A DNA stretch of 64,000 bases from positions 248,001 through 312,000 of the forward strand of contig NZ_NWUC01000003.1 in NCBI RefSeq assembly GCF_002750855.1. Reading direction: 5' to 3'. The stretch is from Neopararhizobium haloflavum. Lineage in GTDB: Bacteria > Pseudomonadota > Alphaproteobacteria > Rhizobiales > Rhizobiaceae. Of this stretch, positions 1-10,382 are shown in pieces. The position numbers and the translations under genes are program-made. Position 1 is the stretch's first letter. Each line of letters starts with the position of its first letter. The notes beneath the pieces were generated by a model. It searched no databases and had not been told where the DNA came from. It was given only the letters and a program-made list of their open reading frames with translations.

Positions 1-1
1 C

Positions 2-562
2 GGCATCGCGATCCTTGCGGCGCGGCGTGATTTCGTCGGCATGCTGAGAAGCCTCGCCGCCCGAACGAGCGACGAGGAGGGGCCATTCCCCCGCGCCGCG
101 GTCGCCCTGGCCGGATTCTTCGATGAGGAAGAACTGGCGCCGGCGGTCGACCTGGAGAACCGCTTCATGGACCTTCTCGGCGCAGAGCGGCGGCGCGACC
201 AGGCGGCCGGCCGCACGCTGACCGGGCCGCATCGCCAGGACCTGATCGTGCTTCACGAAGCCAAGGCGATGCCGGCAGCGTCGTCCTCGACGGGCGAACA
301 GAAGGCGCTGCTCACCGGTCTCATCCTCGCTCATGCGCGCCTTGTCCGGGAGATGACGGGCGCTGCGCCGATCCTGCTTCTGGACGAAATCGCCGCCCAT
401 CTCGACGCCGGACGCCGCGCGGCGCTTTTCGACCTCATCGACACGCTTGGCGGTCAGGCTTTCATGACGGGAACCGATGCGGCGATGTTTTCTGCCCTTG
501 AGGGCCGCGCACAATTCTTTAGCGTCACCGGTGGCAGCATAGCGGAGGCCGGCACGCCATGA
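2..562 (+). CDS. recF: RecF, DNA replication/repair protein, C-terminal part (5' end outside window)
   Basis: The reading frame is open from base 2, so the start lies upstream of the window; about 187 C-terminal residues are present. RecF is an SMC-like ATPase that binds gapped DNA and helps RecOR load RecA. Visible family features are the TGPHRQDL segment, the ABC-type signature region STGEQKALL and the Walker B stretch ILLLDEIAAHLD, followed by the D-loop. The stop overlaps the start of moeB by 4 bases (ATGA), so the two are probably co-transcribed. Confidence 0.95.
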   Translation, partial: GIAILAARRDFVGMLRSLAARTSDEEGPFPRAAVALAGFFDEEELAPAVDLENRFMDLLGAERRRDQAAGRTLTGPHRQDLIVLHEAKAMPAASSSTGEQKALLTGLILAHARLVREMTGAAPILLLDEIAAHLDAGRRAALFDLIDTLGGQAFMTGTDAAMFSALEGRAQFFSVTGGSIAEAGTP

Positions 563-1317
563 CCGATACCCCTACCCTTTCGCGTGAGGAAATCGAGCGC
601 TACGCCCGCCACATCGTGTTGCCCGAAGTCGGTGGCCCCGGCCAGCAGAAGCTGAAGGCGGCCCGTGCGCTCGTCGTCGGAGCGGGCGGGCTCGGAGCGC
701 CGGTTATCGCCTACCTCGCCGCGGCGGGCGTCGGCACGATCGGCATCGTCGATGATGATCATGTCTCGCTGTCCAACCTGCAGCGGCAGGTGATCCACGA
801 CACCAATCGCATCGGCATGGCAAAGACCGACAGCGCGGCGGCGGCGGCGCGTGCAATCAACCCGCACGCAACGGTGGTTGCGCATCAAACGCGCCTAGAT
901 GCTGCCAATGCGCCAGCGCTTTTCTCGGCCTATACGCTCGTGCTGGACGGTTCGGACAATTTCGCAACCCGCTACCTTTGCGCCGACATCGCTGCCAGCG
1001 TTCAACGGCCGCTCGTCACTGGCGCCGTCGGGCGTTTCGACGGGTCGCTGACCGTGCTCAAACCCTACGAGGTGGGCGATGACGGCAAGCCCAACCCCTC
1101 CTATCGCGACCTCTTTCCCGAGCCGCCGCCGGCAGGGCTCGTGCCCTCCTGCGCCGAGGCAGGCGTGATCGGCGCGCTGACCGGCGTCATCGGCACCCTG
1201 ATGGCGATGGAGGCGATCAAGCTCGTCACGGGGATCGGCGAGCCGCTTGTCGGCAGGCTGTTGCTTTATGATGGGCTAGCGGCACGTTTCGACGAGATGC
1301 GCTACCGGGCGGGCTGA
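559..1317 (+). CDS. moeB: MoeB/ThiF-family adenylyltransferase (E1-like)
   Basis: Encodes 252 aa of the E1-like superfamily that adenylates the C-terminal glycine of a small sulfur carrier (MoaD for molybdopterin, ThiS for thiamine). Seen: nucleotide-binding GAGGLG near residues 42-47, the NLQRQ segment with the arginine that contacts ATP, and the C-terminal PSCAEAGV loop. The zinc-binding CxxC of Escherichia coli MoeB is not present: the usual C-Y-R-C before LFPEPPP reads S-Y-R-D. Start ATG overlaps the recF stop. MoeB is the usual call for this recF neighbour in rhizobia; ThiF cannot be excluded. Confidence 0.88.
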   Translation: MTDTPTLSREEIERYARHIVLPEVGGPGQQKLKAARALVVGAGGLGAPVIAYLAAAGVGTIGIVDDDHVSLSNLQRQVIHDTNRIGMAKTDSAAAAARAINPHATVVAHQTRLDAANAPALFSAYTLVLDGSDNFATRYLCADIAASVQRPLVTGAVGRFDGSLTVLKPYEVGDDGKPNPSYRDLFPEPPPAGLVPSCAEAGVIGALTGVIGTLMAMEAIKLVTGIGEPLVGRLLLYDGLAARFDEMRYRAG

Positions 1318-1755
1318 TCAGCTGGCCTTTGCCAGAAAGTCCCGACCGGCAAAGGCAAGCACCATCTCGAGCATCATGCCGCCGTCAGCGTCGCCGATGC
1401 GGTTCTGCAGTGCCTGACGCGACAGTTCGAACACCGCCTGATCGTCCTTCAGCTTCGGGTCGAGGCGCTTGAAGCCCATTTGCCAATCGGAAAACGCGCG
1501 CGCTTCTGCCTGCAGCTCGGCCAGCACCATGAAGTTGCGATGGCGCTGATCCTTCCGGATCGTCTGGGCAAGCGACTGAACCACGTGACGCTCTCCTTCC
1601 AGGATCTGGATGAAGGTGCCATCGGCGTAAAGCAGCAGGCCGGTGACGTCCAGACGCGCATTGTTCGCCCGCGAGGCGGCCAGGATGGCGTCGATATCGG
1701 CCGGAAGCATCGGGCGGGTCGCGCCGGAGACATAGAGAAGTTGATAAGTGGACAT
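1318..1755 (-). CDS. BLUF-domain blue-light sensor protein (single domain)
   Basis: Encodes 145 aa. BLUF domains bind FAD and change hydrogen bonding around the flavin after blue-light absorption. All three key residues are present: Tyr8 in LLYVSGA, Asn32 in NNARLDVTG and Gln50 in GTFIQILEG; a Trp in FSDWQMGF sits near the usual switch position. There is no attached output domain, so it probably signals by protein contact. The start was placed at the ATG at 1755 because AGGGAGG lies just upstream; the frame stays open for 40 more codons that do not look like BLUF. The stop abuts the moeB stop (convergent). Confidence 0.9.
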   Translation of the reverse strand: MSTYQLLYVSGATRPMLPADIDAILAASRANNARLDVTGLLLYADGTFIQILEGERHVVQSLAQTIRKDQRHRNFMVLAELQAEARAFSDWQMGFKRLDPKLKDDQAVFELSRQALQNRIGDADGGMMLEMVLAFAGRDFLAKAS

Positions 1756-1910
1756 GGTGCCTCCCTGACGTTGCAAGCAAAGCCAGCATAGGGGCAAGTC
1801 GGTTGCAGAAGGGTGAATCCATCGTCCCGCGTGTCGCCATCGCCGCTCCAACCCTTGCTCTTGCACCCTCCGCATGGTCGAACTCGGTGCAGAAACAAGG
1901 GAGCGCCAGA

Positions 1911-2882
1911 ATGCAGACCTATGACCGTCAGCGCCGCGAGCGCTACGATGCGCAGACGAGCACCTATACCGTCATCCAGATCACCGACGAGGATCACGCA
2001 TCGCAGGTGCGCCTCGACGATGGCGAGACCTTCTTCCAGGCGCGCTTGCGCTACGACCGAGCCCACCGTCATGTCGATGAGAATGGCAAGGTCCGCTACA
2101 CCTTCGACATGATCCCGGACGACGAAGGCGGCGAGTTTCACGTCCATTCCAAGTTCGGCGAAGTCGACAACGAGACCTTCCGCGGCGGCGAGTTCTCCGA
2201 ACTGGTGCGTTGGGGACGCCACCTGATGACGTTCGATGACCGAACGGGGATCGTCGGCGAGATTCGTGGCGACAACAACATGATCATACCGCGCCAGATC
2301 CTCATGACGGGAGCCGGCGACGAGCGCCAGAAGGGGTTCAAGTGCGAATGGGCGACGCTCTTCGGCAACGAACTGATCGTCGGGTCCCACGGAAAGGTGC
2401 GTCACGAGGAATGGGTCAAGCGGCTCGATCCGGACGGCTTCAAGGTCGTCAGCGAGGATTGGGGGCCGCGATATCAGCGCATGCGTGACGCATGCGACGT
2501 CGGGCCCGAAGGCTACATGACCCACGAGGCCGCGGAATGGGACCCGCTGCAGGAGCGCTGGTACTTCTTCCCGCGCAAACTGTCCCTTGAGCCGTTCGAC
2601 GAACCCGTCGACGAGCGCGAAAAGGGCAACAACCGGCTGATCGTGGCCGACGCCGAATTCGAGCGTATCGACGTTCGAACCGTCGGAGAACCGACCCCAC
2701 AGCTCGGGCCGTCGTCGCTCAAGCTCGTCCCCGGCCGCCCCGACGAGTTCCTCTACATGAAGTCATTGGAGATCGGCGACCGGGTGGAAAGCTGGATCGG
2801 CGCGGCCGACGTCAATGGCAATCTCCTGGCGGAGGAAACCAAGCTCGGCGATTTCAAATGCGAGGGAATCGAGTTTCTTTAA
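1911..2882 (+). CDS. Apyrase-family nucleotidase, homologue of animal soluble calcium-activated nucleotidase (CANT1)
   Basis: Encodes 323 aa. The family (PF06079) folds as a five-bladed propeller that hydrolyses nucleoside di- and triphosphates with calcium. Motifs shared with CANT1: DDRTGIV (109-115), KGFKCEWA (141-148), THEAAEW (204-210) and a C-terminal KCEGIEF (316-322), including acidic residues that line the calcium site in the human enzyme. No signal peptide is visible from this start, unlike the secreted animal enzymes, so a cytoplasmic location is likely. Start at ATG 1911, preceded by AAGGGAG; the frame is open upstream to 1803 but that part has no similarity. Confidence 0.82.
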   Translation: MQTYDRQRRERYDAQTSTYTVIQITDEDHASQVRLDDGETFFQARLRYDRAHRHVDENGKVRYTFDMIPDDEGGEFHVHSKFGEVDNETFRGGEFSELVRWGRHLMTFDDRTGIVGEIRGDNNMIIPRQILMTGAGDERQKGFKCEWATLFGNELIVGSHGKVRHEEWVKRLDPDGFKVVSEDWGPRYQRMRDACDVGPEGYMTHEAAEWDPLQERWYFFPRKLSLEPFDEPVDEREKGNNRLIVADAEFERIDVRTVGEPTPQLGPSSLKLVPGRPDEFLYMKSLEIGDRVESWIGAADVNGNLLAEETKLGDFKCEGIEFL

Positions 2883-2943
2883 CCGTGGATCATGTGTCCG
2901 ATCGGCAAAACCGTGACTGACGAGCGAGCTTGGTGGAGCCGAT

Positions 2944-3636
2944 ATGCTCACAGAATTGGACCAGAACATCTGGAGCGTTGACGGGTCGCCAGTGTCTGCC
3001 GCCCTCGGTTTTTGCTATCCGACACGCATGGTCGTCATCCGTCTTTCGCAAGGCGGACTTTTCGTCTGGTCACCGGTGGCGCTGACGGAGGATTTGCATG
3101 CGCAGATCATGACGCTCGGTCCGGTCCGCCACTTGGTGGCGCCTAACGGGCTGCACGATACGTTCATCGCGGATTGGGCCCGCGTTTTCCCCGAAGCCCG
3201 GCTCTATGCAGCTCCCGGGCTCATCGAGCGGCGCAAGGATTTTTCCTTCGAGGAGGAGCTGTCGGATGTGGCGCCAGACGCGTGGAAAGGGGAGATCGAA
3301 CAAGTGGTGGTGCGTGGGAACGCCATTGCCACGGAGGTGATATTCTTCCACCGTTCCAGCGGAACGGTGCTCTTTACCGACCTCCTGCAGCAATTCCCGC
3401 GCGGGTGGTTCTCCGGCTGGCGCGCCATCGTGGCGCGGCTGGACCTCATGCTGGCTCCGGAGCCGGCCGTGCCGCGCAAGTTTCGCCTCGCATTCACGGA
3501 TCGCCGGAGCGCTCGCAGAGCAATCGAGGCAGTCCTCGCCTGGCCTGCGAAACGCGTGATGATGGCGCACGGAACACCGGTAACCGCAGACGCGCCGGCA
3601 TATTTGCGACGGGCCTTCAAATGGCTGACAGGGTGA
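2944..3636 (+). CDS. DUF4336 domain-containing protein
   Basis: Encodes 230 aa that match the DUF4336 pattern: an N-terminal NIWSVDG, an ALGFCYPTRMVVIRL strand with WSPV, a VAPNGLHDTFI loop and a C-terminal MMAHGTPV. The layout recalls a metallo-beta-lactamase fold in which the usual HxHxDH metal site is not obvious; the His in PNGLHD and in MMAHG could be remnants. No biochemical role is established. It lies 61 bases after the apyrase-like gene in the same direction. Convergent with lepA. Confidence 0.75.
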   Translation: MLTELDQNIWSVDGSPVSAALGFCYPTRMVVIRLSQGGLFVWSPVALTEDLHAQIMTLGPVRHLVAPNGLHDTFIADWARVFPEARLYAAPGLIERRKDFSFEEELSDVAPDAWKGEIEQVVVRGNAIATEVIFFHRSSGTVLFTDLLQQFPRGWFSGWRAIVARLDLMLAPEPAVPRKFRLAFTDRRSARRAIEAVLAWPAKRVMMAHGTPVTADAPAYLRRAFKWLTG

Positions 3637-3725
3637 CGACGAGACCTACCCGTTCGCCGGCATCCGCTGGTCGCGCCGCTACCGGCTTTGCGGCGTCCTG
3701 ACCACACGGCCAAGACGCATTGCCA

Positions 3726-5549
<1,824 letters not shown>

Positions 5550-5641
5550 GGCCCGGCCATATAGAGCCTTTCCGCCCCATACGGAAGCGCTGTCACGCAA
5601 GGCGCGGCGGAATGAAACGGTATTTGCATGTCTTGCGCGTT

Positions 5642-6949
5642 TCAGGCTCCGCGGCGGCGACGCCAGGCAGCGAGCGCGAGACCGAGGACGATGCCGACGC
5701 CGATCGCCACCGTCAGATCGACGAGCACGGTGATGAACAGCGTGAGGAGCAGCAGGGCCGTGTCCGCGCCGGGGCCGCGCAGGCGTTCGAAGAGATGCTG
5801 CGGCTCGGCCATGCCCCAGGCGGCGACGAGAAGGACGGCCGCAAGCGCCGGCAAGGCGAAGTGCGCAGCCAGCGGCGCGGCGATGAGAATGAAGGCGAGG
5901 ATGAAGGCGGCGTGGGCCATGCCCGCTACCGGCGTCTTGGCACCGGCGCGCACGTTGGTGGCAGTTCGGGCAAGCGCACCGGTGGCCGGAAGACCGGCAA
6001 AAAGCGCGGAGGCGGTGTTGGCGATCCCCTGTGCCACCAGTTCCGTGTCGGAGCGATGGGAAAAGCCTGTCATCCGGTCGGCGATCACCGCTGATAGCAG
6101 CGACTCCATACCGGCCAGAAACGCGATGACGAGGGCCCAGGGCAGCAGTTCGACAAGGCGGGCAACATCGAACTCGGGCAGGCCGGGAGCGCGAAAGGCG
6201 ATATCGAGACCGCCGAAGCGCGACCCGATGGTCGCGACATCGCCCGGGAGGAACGGCGCGATCGCCGAGGCCAGGACGACGGCGATGACAAAGCCGGGAA
6301 GCCGCGGCGCCAGGCGGCGCAGCACGAGAATGAGCGCCAGCGTGAAAAGGCCGATGGCGAGCGCGGCGGGCTCGACCGTCGGCAGCGAACGCATCAGGAC
6401 GGCTGTCTTTTGCAGAAAGTCCGCCGGCAGGCCGGCAGCGTCCATGCCCGAGAAGTCCGCGACCTGGCTGACCGCGATGATGATGGCGATGCCCAACGTG
6501 AAGCCGTGGATCACGCTGTCGGGCACGAGGGCGACGAGGCGACCGGCACGAAGGAAGCCGGCGGCGATGAGGATGGTCCCCGCCATGAAGGTGGCAATCA
6601 CAAGCCCGTCATAGCCATGGGCGGCGATGACCGAATAGACGACGACGATGAACGCGCCGGTTGGCCCGCCGATCTGGACGCGGCTGCCGCCGAATGCGGA
6701 GATGAGAAAACCCGCGATTACCGCCGTGAGCAGGCCGGCGCCCGGCTCGGCGCCGGAGGCGATGGCAATCGCAACGGCAAGCGGAATCGCCACGACCGCC
6801 ACCGTCAGCCCCGCCGAAAGATCCGCCATCAGGGCCGTCCGGTCATACCCTCTCAAGGTCGTCAGAACCTTGGGACGGAACGGACCTATGCCCGGTCCGC
6901 GACCCGCTCCATCATGATTCTTCATCCCGCCGTGCATCGCCGATCGCAT
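5642..6949 (-). CDS. SulP-family inorganic anion transporter lacking a STAS domain
   Basis: Encodes up to 435 aa with about 11-12 hydrophobic segments. The N-terminal [20 protein letters not shown] and the [12 protein letters not shown] element are SulP signatures. Members carry sulfate, bicarbonate or other anions. The protein ends right after the last membrane segment with AWRRRR, so the cytoplasmic STAS domain present in most SulP proteins is absent. The exact start is uncertain: ATGs at 6949, 6937 and 6925 lie within 24 bases and the only GGAG touches the first. Substrate not predictable. Confidence 0.85.
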   Translation of the reverse strand: MRSAMHGGMKNHDGAGRGPGIGPFRPKVLTTLRGYDRTALMADLSAGLTVAVVAIPLAVAIAIASGAEPGAGLLTAVIAGFLISAFGGSRVQIGGPTGAFIVVVYSVIAAHGYDGLVIATFMAGTILIAAGFLRAGRLVALVPDSVIHGFTLGIAIIIAVSQVADFSGMDAAGLPADFLQKTAVLMRSLPTVEPAALAIGLFTLALILVLRRLAPRLPGFVIAVVLASAIAPFLPGDVATIGSRFGGLDIAFRAPGLPEFDVARLVELLPWALVIAFLAGMESLLSAVIADRMTGFSHRSDTELVAQGIANTASALFAGLPATGALARTATNVRAGAKTPVAGMAHAAFILAFILIAAPLAAHFALPALAAVLLVAAWGMAEPQHLFERLRGPGADTALLLLTLFITVLVDLTVAIGVGIVLGLALAAWRRRRGA

Positions 6950-7092
6950 CTCCGCCGGCGGTCCGCGCGCCGCCCCCGCCTGCTTCCTTCCGACGCGGGC
7001 GGCCCCCTGTCAATTGCACGGCCATTGGCCGATAGGCGCAGCCTTCCGTTCGATCTATCATCGGCGTTATCGGATCGACCAGGAGACCTCAA

Positions 7093-7896
7093 ATGGCGGA
7101 CCACGACGGGCATGGCGGACTCGACGCTGGCGAGATCGAGGATTTCATCGAGGACGGCTACGTCAGACTTGATGATGCGTTCGACCGTGAAACGGCCGAT
7201 GAGGCGCGTGCCATCCTGTGGCGCGATACGGGGTTCGATCCGCAGGATCGGTCAAGCTGGACCATGCCGGTCGTTCGCCTCGGCCATTATGACGCGCCGC
7301 CCTTTGCCCGTGCGGCCAACGCACCCCGCCTGCTCAGGGCGTTCGACCAGCTTGCGGGGCGCGGCCGGTGGAAGCCGCGCGGCGGCCTCGGAACATTCCC
7401 CATCCGGTTCCCTTCGCCCGACGATCCGGGGGACGCGGGCTGGCATATCGACGTCAGCTTCCGCGACGAGGACGACGATCCCGACGACTTCTTCGGCTGG
7501 CGGGCGAATGTCCATACCAAAGGGCGGGCATTGCTGATGCTGTTTCTCTTTTCCGATGTCGGCCACGACGATGCGCCGACACGCATCCGCGCCGGATCGC
7601 ACAAGGACATTGCACGACGGCTGGAGCACGCCGGGGAAGCAGGTCTGACGCTACGCGAGCTTGCGGCAGGCGGCTTCGCTGAAACCGCGCATCGCCGGGA
7701 GGTGCTGGCAACGGGCCCGGCAGGAACGGTCTATCTGTGCCATCCGTTCATCGTCCATGCCGCACAGCCGCATAGCGGCCGCAATCCGCGGTTCATGGCG
7801 CAGCCCCCGCTGGAACTGACCGAACCCTACCCGATCGATGGTCCGTCCAGTGGTGCGCCCGTGGAGGAGGCGATCCGGCGCGCATTGCGACGCTGA
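7093..7896 (+). CDS. Phytanoyl-CoA dioxygenase (PhyH)-family Fe(II)/2-oxoglutarate oxygenase
   Basis: Encodes 267 aa. PhyH enzymes hydroxylate a substrate with Fe(II), 2-oxoglutarate and oxygen. The metal site is visible: H118-x-D120 in GWHIDVSF, with a distal His in LCHPFIVHAAQPH (about 217-227) and an Arg in SGRNPRF for the 2-oxoglutarate carboxylate. AGGAG stands 7 bases before the ATG. It is the first of two same-strand genes with the MOT1-like transporter; no substrate is evident from context. Confidence 0.8.
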   Translation: MADHDGHGGLDAGEIEDFIEDGYVRLDDAFDRETADEARAILWRDTGFDPQDRSSWTMPVVRLGHYDAPPFARAANAPRLLRAFDQLAGRGRWKPRGGLGTFPIRFPSPDDPGDAGWHIDVSFRDEDDDPDDFFGWRANVHTKGRALLMLFLFSDVGHDDAPTRIRAGSHKDIARRLEHAGEAGLTLRELAAGGFAETAHRREVLATGPAGTVYLCHPFIVHAAQPHSGRNPRFMAQPPLELTEPYPIDGPSSGAPVEEAIRRALRR

Positions 7897-7962
7897 CCGG
7901 TACGCCCGCTGGACATCGCCATTCGCGCGATCCAGTATCGGTCCGGCGCAGGAGATACCACG

Positions 7963-9111
7963 TTGGCCGTCACGACACCCGGCAGGAACGGCGCACGCTT
8001 CCGGCTCGACATGAGCGAGATCAACGGCGCGCTCGGTGACCTCGGCACGCTGCTGCCGCTTCTCCTGGGCGCAGTGGCCGTTGGCGTTGTCGCGCCTCAG
8101 GCTGCTCTCGCCGGCTTCGGGCTTTGCTATATCGCCGTCGCCTTTATCTATCGCCTGCCCATTCCCGTGCAGCCGATGAAAGCCATCGCCGCTTTTGCGC
8201 TGACGGCCGCGGTGACGCCGAGCGAACTGGCACTTGCCGGCTTCCTGACGGGATTCGTGCTGCTTGTCCTCGGCCTGACGGGTTGGATCGAACGCTTGCG
8301 GCGGCTGGTGCCTCAGTCGATCATCGCAGGGCTGCAACTGGGCCTCGGCTTGTCTCTTGCCCTGCTCGCACTCAACCTGATGGGCACGTCGCCCTTGCTG
8401 GCCCTTATCGCGGCCGGCGCCATGCTGGTCGTCAGCGTGACGAGGCCCGCGGCTCCCGCCGTCCTCATACTCCTCGTCGTCGCCTGCAGCGGATCGGTGT
8501 TCGTCGGCACCGTCCCCGGCCAACCGGAAACGCACGCGTTTGCAGGGGCCATCGCGCTGCCGACGGCGGCCGAATGGGAACGGTCGCTGACACAACTCGT
8601 TCTTCCGCAACTCTCCCTGACCCTGACCAACGCGATCATCCTGACGGCACTGGTCGCCGGGGATTATTTCCAGGACCGCGCCAGGCATGTGACGCCGCGC
8701 CGGCTCTGCGTGACGAGTGGACTTGCCAACATCCTGCTTTGCCCGTTCGGGGCGATGCCGATGTGCCATGGCGCGGGAGGCCTTGCCGCGCATCACCGCT
8801 TTGGTGCCCGCAGCGGCGGCGCGCCGCTGGTGATCGGGGCTCTTCTCCTTACATTGGCTATCGTTCCGGGCGGCTCTCTTGTGCCTGCCTTGGTCCCCTC
8901 GGCCGTTCTCGGCGTCCTCATCGCCATTGCCGCGTTCGAGTTATCGGTCAGTCGACGGCTCCTGGACAGCCGTCCCTCATGCTGGCCTGTCATCGCCGCG
9001 ACGGCGCTCGCCACCTTTGCGTTCGATCCATTCATCGGGCTCCTCTTCGGTACGGGAGCCGAAATGCTGCGACTCATCCTTCTGCGAAGGTTCAGCGGTC
9101 AGCGCGGTTGA
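7963..9111 (+). CDS. MOT1-like sulfate/molybdate transporter
   Basis: Encodes 382 aa with about ten membrane segments. Two MOT1-family signatures are present: GDLGTLLPLLLGA near the N-terminus together with PIPVQPMKAIAA, and PMCHGAGGLAAHHRFGARSG in the second half, motifs of plant and bacterial molybdate carriers. Molybdate is the best guess, sulfate possible. The TTG start at 7963 is favoured by GGAG eight bases upstream; an ATG at 8011 is the alternative. Confidence 0.82.
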   Translation: MAVTTPGRNGARFRLDMSEINGALGDLGTLLPLLLGAVAVGVVAPQAALAGFGLCYIAVAFIYRLPIPVQPMKAIAAFALTAAVTPSELALAGFLTGFVLLVLGLTGWIERLRRLVPQSIIAGLQLGLGLSLALLALNLMGTSPLLALIAAGAMLVVSVTRPAAPAVLILLVVACSGSVFVGTVPGQPETHAFAGAIALPTAAEWERSLTQLVLPQLSLTLTNAIILTALVAGDYFQDRARHVTPRRLCVTSGLANILLCPFGAMPMCHGAGGLAAHHRFGARSGGAPLVIGALLLTLAIVPGGSLVPALVPSAVLGVLIAIAAFELSVSRRLLDSRPSCWPVIAATALATFAFDPFIGLLFGTGAEMLRLILLRRFSGQRG

Positions 9112-9406
9112 CCTCGCGCGCGCTTTTCGCCCAAGCGTCCGGCCGGTGAGCCAGTTGCACATCCCGGGCGCAACAATCGTATCCGATCTGATCCATTTTC
9201 TTGCGCCTTGCCCGCGACGCGCCCTGTTTCATTTTGGGGCAACCGGAAGACCGGGATCAAGCGTGCGCGCCACCAGCGCAATCATTGGATGAAATGTGAT
9301 CCGCTTTGCCATCGCTGTACACGCGATCACATCAAAGTGCTTTGAACATGCATCCATAATGCAGATCACTTCGGTTTTATATTTGGAAATCAGAGTTTAT
9401 TTTTCG

Positions 9407-9420
9407 TTGATGTGCGTCAA
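9407..9420 (+). promoter_or_regulatory. FNR/FixK-type box
   Basis: TTGAT-GTGC-GTCAA differs by one base from the TTGAT-N4-ATCAA consensus. It sits 68 bases before the start of the Crp/Fnr gene at 9488 in an AT-rich spacer, a usual place for oxygen-dependent activation or autoregulation by a FixK/FNR protein. Confidence 0.6.
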
Positions 9421-9487
9421 TTTTTGTATCTCATGGTCATGCCAAGGATTAAGTGTTAACGAGTTGCTGACGTGGAAGGGCACTCCA

Positions 9488-10225
9488 ATGCGTCTAATCG
9501 AGCAGGTCACCGGCGAAACATTCCGCTTCGACCCCGGTGTGGGAAGGATCACGGGATCGGCGTCGGCCGAAGCGGCCGCACGTGCTCCGGCGATCCGATC
9601 ATCCGGATTTCCAACACCACTGCATCGCCGCCGCATAGAATCGCTGAAGATGGGCCAAACCCTGTTTCTCGACGGCGATCCAGGCGATGATGTCTTCCAG
9701 ATCGTATCGGGCACGATCCGCTTCGTTTCCGTCCAGTTGGACGGGCGGCGCATGATCGCAGGTTTCGCCGTCGGCGGAGAAGCGTTCAGCATCTCCCATC
9801 GCGGCCACTATCTCTATACTGCCGAAGCGGCCTCGGACTGCCAGTTGCGGCGCATGACCCGCAGAGAACTCGCAGCCGACGGCACACGGGGTTTCATCGT
9901 CGATCGGCTGGAGCGCGAGGCGTGGGCCCTGCAAGGCGAAATGCTGCTCCTGCTGCACAAGGATTCCGATGAGAGCATCGGGCATTTCATTCTTCGCATG
10001 GCAGAGCGCCTCGCTCCCGGCATGGCCGAAGGCACCCGCTTTCGCCTCGATCTGTCGCGCGCCGATATCGCCGATTACCTTGGCCTGACAGTCGAAACGG
10101 TTTGTCGCGGCATTCGAAGGCTGCGGACGCAGGGAATTCTGCTGACGGAAGGCCCGCATCTCTTCGCGATCAGAAACCTGGCTGCCCTGCGCCGATGGGC
10201 CGGCGACGCGGAGAGCGGCATTTGA
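9488..10225 (+). CDS. Crp/Fnr-family transcriptional regulator (FixK-like, no Fe-S cysteines)
   Basis: Encodes 245 aa: cyclic-nucleotide-binding-like beta roll (about 45-150), a long dimer helix and a C-terminal winged helix-turn-helix with LSRADIADYLGLTVETVCRGIRRL. The N-terminal cysteine cluster that holds the [4Fe-4S] centre in FNR/FnrN is missing, so it does not sense oxygen as FNR does. In the recognition helix the usual E-x-x-S-R reads E-T-V-C-R. Start at ATG 9488 behind GGAAGGG; upstream codons in the same frame are cysteine- and hydrophobic-rich and not family-like. A FNR/FixK box precedes it and fixLJ follow. Confidence 0.85.
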   Translation: MRLIEQVTGETFRFDPGVGRITGSASAEAAARAPAIRSSGFPTPLHRRRIESLKMGQTLFLDGDPGDDVFQIVSGTIRFVSVQLDGRRMIAGFAVGGEAFSISHRGHYLYTAEAASDCQLRRMTRRELAADGTRGFIVDRLEREAWALQGEMLLLLHKDSDESIGHFILRMAERLAPGMAEGTRFRLDLSRADIADYLGLTVETVCRGIRRLRTQGILLTEGPHLFAIRNLAALRRWAGDAESGI

Positions 10226-10336
10226 ACCCCTTGTCGCGCGCGCAGTGCCATTGGTCTGCCGCCATGACAGTAACCGGCAGCGGTCGATCGCCATGAGCCC
10301 ATTTAGCAATCGCTTTCCACTTGGCGATGCTTTATA

Positions 10337-10370
10337 CTTTCAAAGCGAAAAACATTCCGGCTTTTGAAAG
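10337..10370. repeat. Inverted repeat before fixL
   Basis: CTTTCAAA (10337-10344) and TTTGAAAG (10363-10370) are perfect inverted copies around an 18-base loop, ending 12 bases before the fixL start codon. It could be an operator or an mRNA hairpin near the initiation region. Confidence 0.4.
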
Positions 10371-10382
10371 CCATCAGTAATT

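Noticed and set aside
1449-2525. 358-codon minus-strand frame opposite the apyrase-like gene
   Set aside because: Overlaps both the BLUF gene and the apyrase-like gene in other frames; the conserved motifs are all in those frames.
3660-3705. Hairpin between the DUF4336 gene and lepA as a terminator
   Set aside because: CGCCGC and GCGGCG can pair, but there is no T tract on either strand and such GC pairs are common in this genome.
5628-6614. Long plus-strand frame opposite the SulP gene
   Set aside because: Arg/Ala/Ser-rich low-complexity product, mirror of a high-GC membrane protein gene; no start signal.
7651-8796. 381-codon minus-strand frame opposite the PhyH and MOT1-like genes
   Set aside because: Spans two good plus-strand genes and gives a Gln/Arg/His-rich product typical of antisense frames.
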